Source of the DNA: Devosia sp.
GTDB taxonomy: Bacteria; Pseudomonadota; Alphaproteobacteria; Rhizobiales; Devosiaceae
NCBI RefSeq assembly: GCF_014860165.1
Contig: NZ_JACZKG010000013.1
Coordinates: 1-49,447 of the forward strand
Length of the DNA: 49,447 nt
Direction of reading: 5' to 3'
The stretch's first letter is position 1. The number at the start of each line of letters is the position of its first letter. Below the pieces are notes generated by a model, which made no database searches, had not been told where the DNA came from, and saw only the letters and a list, made by a program, of their open reading frames with translations. A program made the translations under genes and the position numbers. This document shows positions 1 to 9,097 of this stretch, piece by piece.

Positions 1-1594
1 GGTGAACCGCCGGCTCAGCGGGGAGATCAACGAGGACCAGTTCAGGCCGCTGCGGCTGATGAACGGGCTCTACCTGCAGCTCCACGCCTACATGTTCCGC
101 ATCGCCATCCCGTACGGCACGCTGCGCTCGAAGCAACTGCGCAAGCTCGCCTATCTGGCGCGCACCTATGACCGCGGCTATGGCCACTTCACGACGCGCA
201 CCAACATCCAGTTCAACTGGCCCAAGCTGCGCGACATCCCCGACATGATGGAGCATCTCAACGAAGTCGAGATGCATGCCATCCAGACCTCGGGCAATTG
301 CATCCGCAACGTGACGGCAGACCATTTTGCCGGCGCTGCCGCCGACGAGATCATCGATCCACGCCCGATAGCAGAAATCTTGCGGCAATGGTCAAGCCTG
401 CATCCGGAATTCTCGTATCTGCCGCGCAAGTTCAAGATCGCCATCACCGGCGCTCCGAACGACCGTGCCGCCATCCGCTTCCACGATATTGGCCTGCAGG
501 CAGCGACCAATGCCGCTGGCGATATCGGCTGGGAAGTCTGGGTCGGCGGTGGCCTCGGCCGCACGCCGATGATCGGCAAGCTGATCAACAGCTTCGTGCC
601 CAACGAGCACCTGCTGGCCTATCTTGAGTCGATTATGCGCGTGTACAACCGCTACGGCCGCCGCGACAACAAGTACAAGGCCCGCATCAAGATTCTGGTG
701 CACGAAGAAGGGCTTGAGACCATCAAAGGGCAGGTCGAGGCCGAGTTTGCCGAGGTCCGCGGTGGCGTGCTGACGCTGCCGGCAGAGGAAGTCGACCGCA
801 TCACCGCCTATTTCGCGCCGCCCCAGTTCAAGGCGCTGCCGGCGACCAAGATCGACGTGGCCTACGAGTCAATCATCGACCCGGCCTATGGCCGCTGGCT
901 CGACAACAACATCAATTCGCATCGCGAGCCGGGCTATGCCTCGGTCACCATTTCGCTCAAGCCTGTCGGCGGCGCCCCCGGCGACGCGACCGACAAGCAG
1001 ATGGACGATATCGCCGACATCGCCGAGCGCTATGCCTTCGACGAATTGCGGGTGACGCATGAGCAGAATATCGTGCTGCCGCATGTCGCCATCTCCGACC
1101 TGCGCGCCGTCTATGACGCGCTGGTGGCGACCGGCGTGGCCGAGGGTAATACGGGCCTGATCACCGACATGATCTGCTGCCCGGGCCTCGATTTCTGCGC
1201 CCTGGCCAATGCTCGGTCGATCCCGATCGCGCAGGAAATCTCGCGCAAGTTCGCCGAGCCTCAGCGCCAGGCGGAAATCGGCGACCTCAAGATCAAGATA
1301 TCCGGCTGCATCAATGCCTGCGGCCACCACCATGTCGGCCATATCGGCATTCTCGGCGTGGAGAAGAAGGGCGGCGAGCTCTACCAGATCACGCTGGGTG
1401 GCGACGCCACCGAGCAGGCTTCGGTGGGCAAGATCATCGGACCCGGCTTCGAGGCCGAGCAGGTTCCCGGCGCCATCGAGACGCTGGTCGATACCTATAT
1501 CGCGCGGCGCAACAGCGCCGACGAGACGTTCATCGAGGCCTATCGCCGCCTGGGCGAAGCGCCGTTCAAGGAGGCCCTCTATGGCAATGCCTAA
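1..1594 (+). CDS. cysI: Nitrite/sulfite reductase hemoprotein, 5'-truncated
   Basis: Siroheme/[4Fe-4S] sulfite reductase, which reduces sulfite to sulfide in assimilatory sulfur metabolism in the cytoplasm. The reading frame is open at the window edge; the GTG at position 2 is an internal valine codon, not a start, because the family normally has some 20 or more residues before this point. Seen: two half-repeats of the ferredoxin-like fold and the cluster/siroheme cysteines as C-x5-C (about 393 and 399 of the visible 530 residues, in ICCPGLDFC) and C-x3-C (436 and 440, in GCINACGHHH). No flavoprotein subunit is fused, so an external donor such as ferredoxin is expected; a ferredoxin and its reductase lie downstream. 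The stop overlaps the start of cysH by 14 nt, so the two are one operon. Sulfite rather than nitrite as substrate is inferred from the cysH neighbour. Confidence 0.93.
   Translation, partial: VNRRLSGEINEDQFRPLRLMNGLYLQLHAYMFRIAIPYGTLRSKQLRKLAYLARTYDRGYGHFTTRTNIQFNWPKLRDIPDMMEHLNEVEMHAIQTSGNCIRNVTADHFAGAAADEIIDPRPIAEILRQWSSLHPEFSYLPRKFKIAITGAPNDRAAIRFHDIGLQAATNAAGDIGWEVWVGGGLGRTPMIGKLINSFVPNEHLLAYLESIMRVYNRYGRRDNKYKARIKILVHEEGLETIKGQVEAEFAEVRGGVLTLPAEEVDRITAYFAPPQFKALPATKIDVAYESIIDPAYGRWLDNNINSHREPGYASVTISLKPVGGAPGDATDKQMDDIADIAERYAFDELRVTHEQNIVLPHVAISDLRAVYDALVATGVAEGNTGLITDMICCPGLDFCALANARSIPIAQEISRKFAEPQRQAEIGDLKIKISGCINACGHHHVGHIGILGVEKKGGELYQITLGGDATEQASVGKIIGPGFEAEQVPGAIETLVDTYIARRNSADETFIEAYRRLGEAPFKEALYGNA
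1568..1574 (+). promoter_or_regulatory. Ribosome binding site of cysH inside cysI
   Basis: AAGGAGG, 6 nt before ATG 1581, inside the last codons of cysI. It fixes the cysH start and points to coupled translation of the two genes. Confidence 0.8.
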
Positions 1595-2855
1595 GCTGGC
1601 GCCGGTTCAGCCCGCGCATGACAAGCTGCGCGCGCTGGGTATCCTGGCTCTTAACGGTATGTTCGACGAAATGGACGCCGTGGGCGTACTGCGCTACGCG
1701 GTCAGCGACGTCCTGCCCGGCGATCTGGCCATCGTCTCGTCCTTCGGCGCCGATTCCGCCGTGCTGCTGCATCTGGTTGCGCAGGTCGACCCATCCATGC
1801 CGGTCTATTTCCTCGAAACGGGCAAGCATTTCGCCGAGACGCTGGACTATGTCGAGACCCTCAAGAAGCACCTGGGCTTGATCAACGTCCACGCCATTCA
1901 TCCCAATCCGGATGACGTCAAGCGCTTCGATCCCAATGGCGATCTGTGGGAGACGGACCCCGATTCCTGCTGCCATATCCGCAAGACGGAGCCGCTTGAG
2001 CCGATCACCGAGCAGTATGGCGGCTGGGTCACCGGCCGGAAGCGCTTCCAGACCAAGGAGCGCGGCGTGCTGCCGCATTTCGAGCTGACCAGCGATAATC
2101 GCATCAAGGTCAACCCTTTAGCCTATTTCTCCGACGTCGACGTCAACCAGTACAAGATCGACCACGGCTTGCCCGAGCATCCGCTGTTCGCTAAGGGCTA
2201 CAAGTCGATCGGCTGCGCACCCTGCACCTCGGTTGTTGCCGAGGGCGAGGATCCGCGTGCCGGACGGTGGCGCGGTCTCAACAAGAAAGAGTGCGGCATC
2301 CATTTCGATTTCAACGGAGCGATTGCCTCGCCGATGACTGCCGCTGCCCGCCATACGCTGTGGAAGGACGGCGCCTTCATCGCCGACCCGTTCCACGAAT
2401 GGACGGAGGAGAGCGGCCCGGCCACGGCAAGCTACCGCCATGTCCCGCTGCCGGTGTTCCTGGCCAACCGCGAAGCCTTCCTCGCCACCCAGCATCCGCT
2501 TGGATTGCTGATCGTGCCGGGTGATCGCGTCGAGGACGTGGAAGCCGACCTTGGCCGCTTTGCCTCGATCGCCATCAAGTTCCCGGCCTTCAGCGACGGT
2601 CGCGGCTATTCCACGGCGCGCCTGCTCGCAGAGCGTTACAAATATGCCGGTGAAATCAGGGCTGTAGGCGATGTGCTGCAGGATCAGATTCCGCATATGC
2701 GCCGCTGCGGCTTCAACGCGCTGGTCGTGACCCACGAACCGACCCGCGCGGCGCTGGTCGAGAACCGCCTGCCGGAAGTGGCGATCTTCTACCAGCCGGT
2801 GGGCACTACTGAGGTTCCCGTCGGCACCCGCCCCTTCCTTCGTCGCGTCTCCTAG
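1581..2855 (+). CDS. cysH: Phosphoadenylyl/adenylyl-sulfate reductase fused to DUF934 domain
   Basis: Thioredoxin-dependent reductase of activated sulfate, giving sulfite for the upstream CysI. Start ATG 1581 has a strong AAGGAGG 6 nt upstream and overlaps cysI by 14 nt. The 424 residues are much longer than the roughly 230-260 of ordinary CysH. Residues ~1-275 are the PP-loop reductase: SSFGADSA near 55, catalytic Cys in ECGIH (~238). Cysteine pairs CC (130-131) and C-x2-C (212, 215) are those that ligate the [4Fe-4S] cluster in the APS-type enzyme, so APS is the likely substrate. Residues ~290-424 match DUF934 (FSDGRGYSTARLL, RAVGDVLQDQ, MRRCGF), a domain of unknown function usually encoded as a separate small gene next to cysI in proteobacteria. 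The fusion is in one clean frame with no sign of frameshift. Confidence 0.93.
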   Translation: MAMPKLAPVQPAHDKLRALGILALNGMFDEMDAVGVLRYAVSDVLPGDLAIVSSFGADSAVLLHLVAQVDPSMPVYFLETGKHFAETLDYVETLKKHLGLINVHAIHPNPDDVKRFDPNGDLWETDPDSCCHIRKTEPLEPITEQYGGWVTGRKRFQTKERGVLPHFELTSDNRIKVNPLAYFSDVDVNQYKIDHGLPEHPLFAKGYKSIGCAPCTSVVAEGEDPRAGRWRGLNKKECGIHFDFNGAIASPMTAAARHTLWKDGAFIADPFHEWTEESGPATASYRHVPLPVFLANREAFLATQHPLGLLIVPGDRVEDVEADLGRFASIAIKFPAFSDGRGYSTARLLAERYKYAGEIRAVGDVLQDQIPHMRRCGFNALVVTHEPTRAALVENRLPEVAIFYQPVGTTEVPVGTRPFLRRVS

Positions 2856-2860
2856 GCTAA

Positions 2861-3952
<1,092 letters not shown>

Positions 3953-4031
3953 GCCGAAATGTGCAGGATCTTCCCCTTGCGGGAAGGGCTTGTCCGGGGG
4001 TATGGACGCCCTCGAAGTTGAGGACCCATCC

Positions 4032-4352
4032 ATGATTATCCACGTTACCGACCAGGCCGGTGAAACGCACCAGCTTGAGGGTCTCGAAGGCTGGCGCGTC
4101 ATGGAGGTGATCCGCGACTGGGGCCTCAACATCAAGGCCGAGTGCGGGGGGGCACTGAGCTGCGCCACCTGCCACGTCTATGTCGACAAGGACTGGCTTG
4201 AAACCGTTGGTGCGCCCAGCGAGGAAGAAGAGGACATGCTCGACAGCGTCGGCGACGTCCGCTCCAACTCGCGGCTGAGCTGCCAGATCCTGTGCAGCGA
4301 TGCCATTGACGGGCTCAAGCTGACCCTGGCGCCGAGCGCCGCCAAGGATTAG
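4032..4352 (+). CDS. 2Fe-2S ferredoxin, adrenodoxin/FdxB type
   Basis: Small cytoplasmic electron carrier of 106 residues. Cluster ligands are visible as C38-x5-C44-x2-C47 (ECGGALSCATC) and C84 (LSCQI), the vertebrate/ISC-type spacing rather than the plant type. An upstream in-frame start at 3990 exists, but ATG 4032 has GAGGA 7 nt before it and gives the standard family length. Position directly after a ferredoxin-NADP reductase and in line with cysI-cysH suggests it feeds sulfite reductase. A general role in Fe-S assembly (as for isc-linked Fdx) or in cytochrome P450 reduction cannot be excluded from sequence. Confidence 0.9.
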   Translation: MIIHVTDQAGETHQLEGLEGWRVMEVIRDWGLNIKAECGGALSCATCHVYVDKDWLETVGAPSEEEEDMLDSVGDVRSNSRLSCQILCSDAIDGLKLTLAPSAAKD

Positions 4353-4375
4353 ATTCACATCCACCCACACTCACG

Positions 4376-4454
4376 GGGTCATTCCCGCGCAGGCGGGAAT
4401 CTCCGTTTGCGGTGGTATGTGAAACAGAGATTCCCGCCTGCGCGGGAATGACCC
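4376..4454. repeat. Long perfect inverted repeat between convergent genes (repeat family A)
   Basis: Two 28-bp arms (4376-4403 and 4427-4454) are exact reverse complements around a 23-bp loop. Each arm contains its own small dyad, ATTCCCGC...GCGGGAAT. It lies between the convergent ferredoxin and FMN reductase genes and would act as a bidirectional terminator in RNA. A diverged second copy with the same ATTCCCGC/GCGGGAAT core is at 33191-33268, so this is a dispersed element. Confidence 0.85.
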
Positions 4455-4480
4455 GGTGACGCGTATCGTCCGGCGCCGAA

Positions 4481-5056
4481 CTACTCCGCTGCGACGCTGA
4501 GCGTGTCGCGCTCACCATGCCTGTCGATCCAGTTGGCGAAGCTATCGACGAACCCGGCCAGGAATGCCCGGCTCTGGTCGTCGGTGACTTCGAAATGCTC
4601 GTCGATCAGGCCCGGCTTGAACTGGAAATAGACCTCGGGCTGGCCCATCACCACAAAATCAAGCACCGGCAAGACGGCGCGCAGCTGGCTCTGGCCGGCC
4701 GCCGTGCCGACGCCGCCCGGGCTGGCGCCGGCAATGGCCAGTGGCTTGCCGGCCCAGGAATTCTGGCCATAGGGGCGCGATGCCCAATCCAGCGCGTTCT
4801 TGATGATAGCGGGGAACGAGCGGTTGAATTCCGGCATCACGATCAGCACGGCATCGGCGGCCTCGACTCGATGCTTGAGGTGGGTGACGGCGGCGGGCGG
4901 GTTGTCCCACAGGTCGTTGTTGTAGAAGGGCAGGGCAGCGATATCGAGATAATCGAAGCGCAGGCGACCCTCGCCCAGCTTTTCGAAGGTCTTGGCCAGC
5001 GTCTTGTTGATCGAGTTTTCGCTCAGGCTGCCGAGCAGGACGGCGACGTTTTTCAT
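4481..5056 (-). CDS. NADPH-dependent FMN reductase family oxidoreductase
   Basis: Flavodoxin-fold quinone/chromate/azo-type reductase of 191 residues, cytoplasmic. Seen: N-terminal GSLSENSINKTLA phosphate-binding loop for FMN, LPFYNNDLW (~42-50), and MPEFNRSFPAIIKNALDW (~74-91), which together mark the NAD(P)H-dependent FMN reductase (ChrR/ArsH-like) family; the GGVGTA segment near 115 also fits. The true substrate cannot be read from sequence. It is transcribed divergently from an HxlR-type regulator 95 bp away, an arrangement common for reductases induced by electrophiles or quinones, so control by that regulator is likely. Confidence 0.87.
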   Translation of the reverse strand: MKNVAVLLGSLSENSINKTLAKTFEKLGEGRLRFDYLDIAALPFYNNDLWDNPPAAVTHLKHRVEAADAVLIVMPEFNRSFPAIIKNALDWASRPYGQNSWAGKPLAIAGASPGGVGTAAGQSQLRAVLPVLDFVVMGQPEVYFQFKPGLIDEHFEVTDDQSRAFLAGFVDSFANWIDRHGERDTLSVAAE

Positions 5057-5104
5057 GTCAGTACCCGTGGTATCTGTTGGTGACTGACGCTATATGAGTG
5101 ACTG
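5057..5104. promoter_or_regulatory. Candidate HxlR operator in divergent promoter region
   Basis: GTCAGT (5057-5062) and ACTGAC (5083-5088) form a dyad, and TGACTG occurs at 5081-5086 and again at 5099-5104 with an 18-bp period, next to an AT-rich TATATG (5091). HxlR proteins usually bind such sites between themselves and a divergent target. This is a visual pattern only. Confidence 0.35.
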
Positions 5105-5151
5105 TCAAAAACGCCACAAGACGGCACTTTTTCGATACGCGAGGTACAAAA

Positions 5152-5580
5152 ATGAAACCTGTCGATCTCGAACTTCACCACGACTGCCGCCCGGTCGGGG
5201 AGATTTTGAACCAGATCGGCGGCAAGTGGACGGTGCTGATCATCAACATGCTCAGCGGCGGTCCAATGCGGTTTTCAACGATCAAGCGGATGGTCGGGGG
5301 CATCAGCCAGAAGGTTCTCACCGCGACCCTGCGGGACCTGGAAATGGATGGCTTCGTTACCCGCACGGTGACGCCGTCAATCCCGCCACGCGTCGACTAC
5401 GAACTGACCGAACTCGGTCGCGACCTGCAAAAGCCGCTCGACCTTCTGGGTAAGTGGGCCGTCGACAACCGCCCCAAAGTGCTGGCGGCACGGGAGCGAT
5501 ATTTCGCCGCCAATCCCGAGGCCCTGCCAACGCGCAAGGGCCGGGTCGCCCCAAGGCAGCAGTTGGCCGCTGCCGAATAG
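5152..5580 (+). CDS. HxlR-family winged-helix transcriptional regulator
   Basis: DNA-binding regulator of 142 residues. The HxlR signature is plain: CRPVGEILNQIGGKWTVLII near residues 10-29, RFSTIKRMVGGISQKVLTATLRDLE (helix-turn-helix, about 40-64), and the wing VDYELTELG (~82-90). A GTG at 5098 would add 18 residues, but ATG 5152 has GAGG 7 nt upstream and places the HxlR core at the usual position. The conserved Cys near the N terminus (HDCRPV) is the redox-sensing cysteine in YodB/HypR-type members, so sensing of quinones or disulfide stress is plausible. Its divergent partner encodes a FMN reductase, the expected target. Confidence 0.9.
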   Translation: MKPVDLELHHDCRPVGEILNQIGGKWTVLIINMLSGGPMRFSTIKRMVGGISQKVLTATLRDLEMDGFVTRTVTPSIPPRVDYELTELGRDLQKPLDLLGKWAVDNRPKVLAARERYFAANPEALPTRKGRVAPRQQLAAAE

Positions 5581-6597
5581 CTATGGAGCGGCGTCGCCGG
5601 TGAGCTTGGTCAGTTCGGGGATGAAGTCGCGCACCACAGGCTGCGGCTGCGTCTCGAAGGGCAGCGGTCGAACGACCCGCATGGCAGCGATGCCGACGCG
5701 CACGGTCATCAGGCCATTGACGACGCCCTCTCCGAGACGCGCCGAGAGTTTGGCAGCGATGCCCTGGCCCACCAGCTGTTCGACTATGCCATCGGTCAGC
5801 ACCAGGCCGCCGGTGACGGCCAGATGCGCCAGCACGGCACCGGTGAGCCGCCAGAAGCCGAAGAAGCCCGGGCGGGCCCCGTAGAGGGCCGCAATCGCAC
5901 CGGCAAGGCGGATGCTCTCATAGATCACGAAGGCGATGTCGACCAGCGCACGGGGCGACACGGCAGTCACCAGGGCGACGCGGCGGGCCGAAGCGGCTGT
6001 CAGCGCCTTGGCACGGGCATCCAGCGGGGTCATCAGGCTGCGCTCGGCCAGGGCGATGATTTCGTGACCATCAAGCAGATGCGGCAGGTGGTCGGCCACC
6101 GATTGGCGGGCGCGGGCGAGATCGGGGCGGTCGGCATAGATGCCGGCGAGGCTGCCGACGACATGTTTGGCGCGATGGCTGTCATTTTCTGCTGTTGCCA
6201 GGGCGGCGTCGCGGCGTAGCGCGTCGAGCACGCGCAGGCGGCGCAGGGCGAAGACTTCTCGCGCCGCCAGGGCCAGTATGGCGACGACGAAGACGCCGAG
6301 CACGCCAAGCCCCAGCCAGCCGAGCCACGCATTGGCGGCAAACAGGTCGCGGATCAACCGGTCGGCGGCAAGGCCCAGGCCGGCGGAGACGAGAATGCCG
6401 CCCGCGGTCCAGGCCAGACGGCCGACCCAGCCCATGCGGCGGGGAGGGGGTGCCACCAGCCTCTCATCGGCAACCGGGTCAAAGTCGGGCTCGGCAATCG
6501 CCACCTGGGCGGGTGCGAAGGCACGCGGGGCGCGGTTGGTGACTTCGGTGTCTGCTGCCGGGGTTGTGGCGGTGGGGCGGGCAACGGGCCGTTTCAT
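5581..6597 (-). CDS. YcjF/TIGR01620 family inner-membrane protein (DUF697)
   Basis: Membrane protein of 338 residues in the UPF0283/YcjF group. The first ~55 residues are polar and proline/alanine rich; two hydrophobic helices follow around 59-77 (WTAGGILVSAGLGLAAD) and 90-110; then a long soluble alpha-helical region; the DUF697 part (VSPRALVDIAFVIYESIRLA to VLAHLAVTGGLVLTDGIVEQ) fills residues ~215-300. Its start overlaps the stop of the YcjX-like GTPase by 4 nt, and the two families are almost always paired. In enterics the pair belongs to the phage-shock/envelope stress regulon; here no such regulator is seen nearby. Confidence 0.87.
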   Translation of the reverse strand: MKRPVARPTATTPAADTEVTNRAPRAFAPAQVAIAEPDFDPVADERLVAPPPRRMGWVGRLAWTAGGILVSAGLGLAADRLIRDLFAANAWLGWLGLGVLGVFVVAILALAAREVFALRRLRVLDALRRDAALATAENDSHRAKHVVGSLAGIYADRPDLARARQSVADHLPHLLDGHEIIALAERSLMTPLDARAKALTAASARRVALVTAVSPRALVDIAFVIYESIRLAGAIAALYGARPGFFGFWRLTGAVLAHLAVTGGLVLTDGIVEQLVGQGIAAKLSARLGEGVVNGLMTVRVGIAAMRVVRPLPFETQPQPVVRDFIPELTKLTGDAAP

Positions 6598-8045
6598 GCG
6601 AGCCAGTCTCCCAGCAGATAATCCAGCGCCCGGTCGAAGCGGATATGGGGCAGGACCACATCGCCGTTGGCGTTGCGGTCGAGTTTTTGCGGTGGCGTGA
6701 AGCGCAGGAAGTTGAGCGAGACCGGCGTTCCGTCCTCGAACAGTGAATCCGGGCGCTCCGGCAAGTCCCCGGGAAACAAGGCGATTTCGGTCTTGCCGTC
6801 ATAGATGGTGCCGTCGAGTTCTTCCCCGGCCATGGGCGTGCCGATGATGGTCGACAAGGTCTCGCCGGCCTCGACTATGGTGCCCTCGCGCGTCGCCCTT
6901 ATGCCCGCCAGGGCGATGGGGCGCGCCTCAGCTCCGGCAAAGCGGGCGCGTTTGGCGGCATTGGCCACCAGCCGGTTGAGAATGGCTTCCAGTCGGTCAT
7001 GGCTGGTGTGGTGAACGTGGTCGGCCTTGGTCGCGGCGAACAGGATGCGGTCGATGCGGCGCACGAACGGGCGGAGCAGGGGATTGGTTTCGCCCTGACG
7101 GAAGCAGCCCAGTACGGCGGTGAGTGCGGTCTCCAGATCGGCCACCGCGGCCGGCCCTGCATTGAGCGCGCGCAGCGTGTCGACCAGCACGATCTGGCGG
7201 TCGAGCCGGGCGAAGTGGTCGCGGAAGAAGGGGCGCACGACCCGATCCTTATAGGCCTCGTAGCGGTGCTCCAGCATGGCGTGGAGGCTGTTGCCGCGCA
7301 TGGTCTGCTGCTGATGGGGCAGGGGTGCGAAGGTCAGCGCCGGGGAGCCCTCGAGATCGCCTGGCAGCAGGAAACGGCCCGGCGGCAGCGTGGACAAGGC
7401 GCCATGCTCGCGACTGCGCCGCAGGTATTCGGTAAAGGCGGCGGCCAGCCGTTCGGCATCCGGATCGTTGGCGTCCTTGTGCGGATCGATGCTGTCGAGC
7501 AGGTCGAGGAAGGGACCCGCTTCCTTTCCCGAGCCCGGGCGCCGGGCCCGTTCCAGTGCTTCCGCGCTCCATTCGGCAAAGCTCAGGCCGAGCAGCGGCA
7601 GGTCGAGCAGCCATTCGCCGGGATAGTCGACGATGTCGAGATTGAGCGTCGATGGGCCGGTCATGCCGGAATACCAGTTCTTCGACTGGTATTTGAGGAC
7701 GATGCGAAGCTGGGAGATGCGCCGCGTGCTTTCGGGCCAGGTCGGCGTCTTGCCGGTCAGGGCCTCCAGATGCTGTTCATAGGCAAAGCGCGGGACAGTG
7801 GCATCGGGATATTCCGCGAGCCTGGCGCCGATGAAGCGACCCTCGGCCAGCGGGGTGAAGCCGGGCAGGCGGCCGCCGGTCAGCAGATTGTGCACCAGAG
7901 CGGTGATGAAGATGGTTTTGCCGGCCCGGCTGAGGCCGGTCACGCCCAGACGCAGCGTGGGGGTAAACGCGCCGGTGGCGGCGTCCGCAAGGTTGGAGAG
8001 GGCGATGCCCAGTTCGTCGACGATGGTCGTGGGTGGCTGGGGCAC
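6594..8045 (-). CDS. YcjX-like P-loop NTPase (DUF463)
   Basis: Nucleoside-triphosphatase of 483 residues, the partner of YcjF. The Walker A sequence is GLSRAGKT at residues 37-44; family hallmarks include LTGGRLPGF (~56-64) and NLDIVDYPGEWLLDLPLL (~150-167), the latter acting as the Walker B/switch region. Start ATG 8045 (minus) is at the left end of the family alignment as I recall it. The stop overlaps the ycjF-like start (ATGA), so the genes are translationally coupled. The molecular function is unknown beyond association with envelope stress. Confidence 0.9.
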   Translation of the reverse strand: MPQPPTTIVDELGIALSNLADAATGAFTPTLRLGVTGLSRAGKTIFITALVHNLLTGGRLPGFTPLAEGRFIGARLAEYPDATVPRFAYEQHLEALTGKTPTWPESTRRISQLRIVLKYQSKNWYSGMTGPSTLNLDIVDYPGEWLLDLPLLGLSFAEWSAEALERARRPGSGKEAGPFLDLLDSIDPHKDANDPDAERLAAAFTEYLRRSREHGALSTLPPGRFLLPGDLEGSPALTFAPLPHQQQTMRGNSLHAMLEHRYEAYKDRVVRPFFRDHFARLDRQIVLVDTLRALNAGPAAVADLETALTAVLGCFRQGETNPLLRPFVRRIDRILFAATKADHVHHTSHDRLEAILNRLVANAAKRARFAGAEARPIALAGIRATREGTIVEAGETLSTIIGTPMAGEELDGTIYDGKTEIALFPGDLPERPDSLFEDGTPVSLNFLRFTPPQKLDRNANGDVVLPHIRFDRALDYLLGDWLA

Positions 8046-8104
8046 GCTGGGGTCTCACTTGTCCGTCCGCAAGATAGGGATTTGTGGAGACGGTTCAAGC
8101 GGCT

Positions 8105-8126
8105 GGGCTCCGCCATGGCGGAGCCC
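8105..8126. terminator. Perfect 22-bp palindrome after metA
   Basis: GGGCTCCGCCA and its reverse complement abut directly, giving a strong GC hairpin 7 bp beyond the metA stop and before the ycjX-like start. No T-run follows on either strand, so it is either a weak terminator or an mRNA 3'-end stabiliser. Confidence 0.5.
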
Positions 8127-8132
8127 TTGATG

Positions 8133-9053
8133 TCAGGCCTTGCCTGTCCCGATCTCCGCCATGTCGTATGGGGTCGTCTGGTAGATCTCGTTGATCCAGT
8201 TCTGGAACAGCAGGTGGGCATGGCTGCGCCAGCGGTTTTCCGGCGTGGCTGACGTGTCGCCATTGGGAAACAGGTTGGCCGGCGGTGGCGTGTCGAGGCC
8301 GGCCTTGATGTCGCGCTCATATTCATCCGCCAGCGAGCGGTTGTCATATTCGAGGTGATTGAGGAAATGCACTGCGCGGTGCTTCGCGTCGCCCAGCATG
8401 CAGACCCCGATCTCCGGGTTGTCGATCAGGATTTCGAGGTCGGGGCCCAGCGAGGTCCGGTCGATGTCGTTGTAGCGCGACACCGGAATCATCGGGCTGT
8501 CGGAAAAGCCGCGCAGATAGGGCGAGCGCGGGCTGACCACCTGGTGGCGGAACACGCCGAAGGCCTTTGACGGCATGCGGTAGCGCACAGCCCCATGGAA
8601 ATGGTGCAAGGCGGCCTGGGCGCCCCAGCAGATGAACATGGTGTGGTGCACATTGGTCTGCGTCCAATCCATGATCTCGACCATTTCGGGCCAGTAGCGC
8701 ACCTCCTCGAAAGGAATATTGGCAATGGGCGCGCCGGTGACGATGAAGCCGTCGAACTTGGCGCTGCGGACCTCTTCCCAGGTTTTGTAGAAGGTCTTGA
8801 GGTAGTCCTCGGAGGTGTTCTTGGACTGGTGGTCGGTGACGCGCACCAGCGTCAGTTCCACCTGCAGCGGCGTCGAACCGATGAGGCGGGTGAACTGGGT
8901 TTCAGTGCGCTCCTTGTTCGGCATCAGATTGAGCAGGCCGATGGAGAGCGGGCGGATGTCCTGCCGCGCGGCGCGCGTTGAGTCCATCACATAGACGCCC
9001 TCGTCCTCAAGGGTCTTGCGGGCAGGCAGGTTGTCGGGAATTCGTATAGGCAT
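8133..9053 (-). CDS. metA: Homoserine O-acyltransferase MetA
   Basis: Acylates homoserine in the first committed step of methionine synthesis, 306 residues, cytoplasmic. Seen: the MetA opening MPIRIPDNLPARKTLEDEG, LMPNKERTETQ (~43-53), catalytic C142 in CWGAQAALHH, and H233/E235 in FLNHLEYD corresponding to His235/Glu237 of the E. coli enzyme. Position 111, known from structure-function work to set acyl-CoA choice (Glu for acetyl-CoA, Gly for succinyl-CoA), is Ala here (TGAPIANIPF), so the acyl donor cannot be assigned by the usual rule. AGAGG lies 5 nt before the start. The gene follows the ATPase gene on the same strand with a 68-bp gap holding a hairpin. Confidence 0.95.
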   Translation of the reverse strand: MPIRIPDNLPARKTLEDEGVYVMDSTRAARQDIRPLSIGLLNLMPNKERTETQFTRLIGSTPLQVELTLVRVTDHQSKNTSEDYLKTFYKTWEEVRSAKFDGFIVTGAPIANIPFEEVRYWPEMVEIMDWTQTNVHHTMFICWGAQAALHHFHGAVRYRMPSKAFGVFRHQVVSPRSPYLRGFSDSPMIPVSRYNDIDRTSLGPDLEILIDNPEIGVCMLGDAKHRAVHFLNHLEYDNRSLADEYERDIKAGLDTPPPANLFPNGDTSATPENRWRSHAHLLFQNWINEIYQTTPYDMAEIGTGKA

Positions 9054-9097
9054 ATCAGCCTCTTGAGCGAGTTTGATCGAAAAGCGATTCAGGCGGT

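Noticed and set aside
1209..1580. Upstream extension of the cysH frame
   Set aside because: It lies inside cysI in another frame and reads as Arg/Ser-rich shadow; ATG 1581 with AAGGAGG is the start.
6999..8252. Long open frame (417 codons) opposite the ycjX-like gene
   Set aside because: It mirrors a well-supported P-loop protein on the other strand; its Gly/Arg/Gln-rich composition is what GC-rich antisense frames give.
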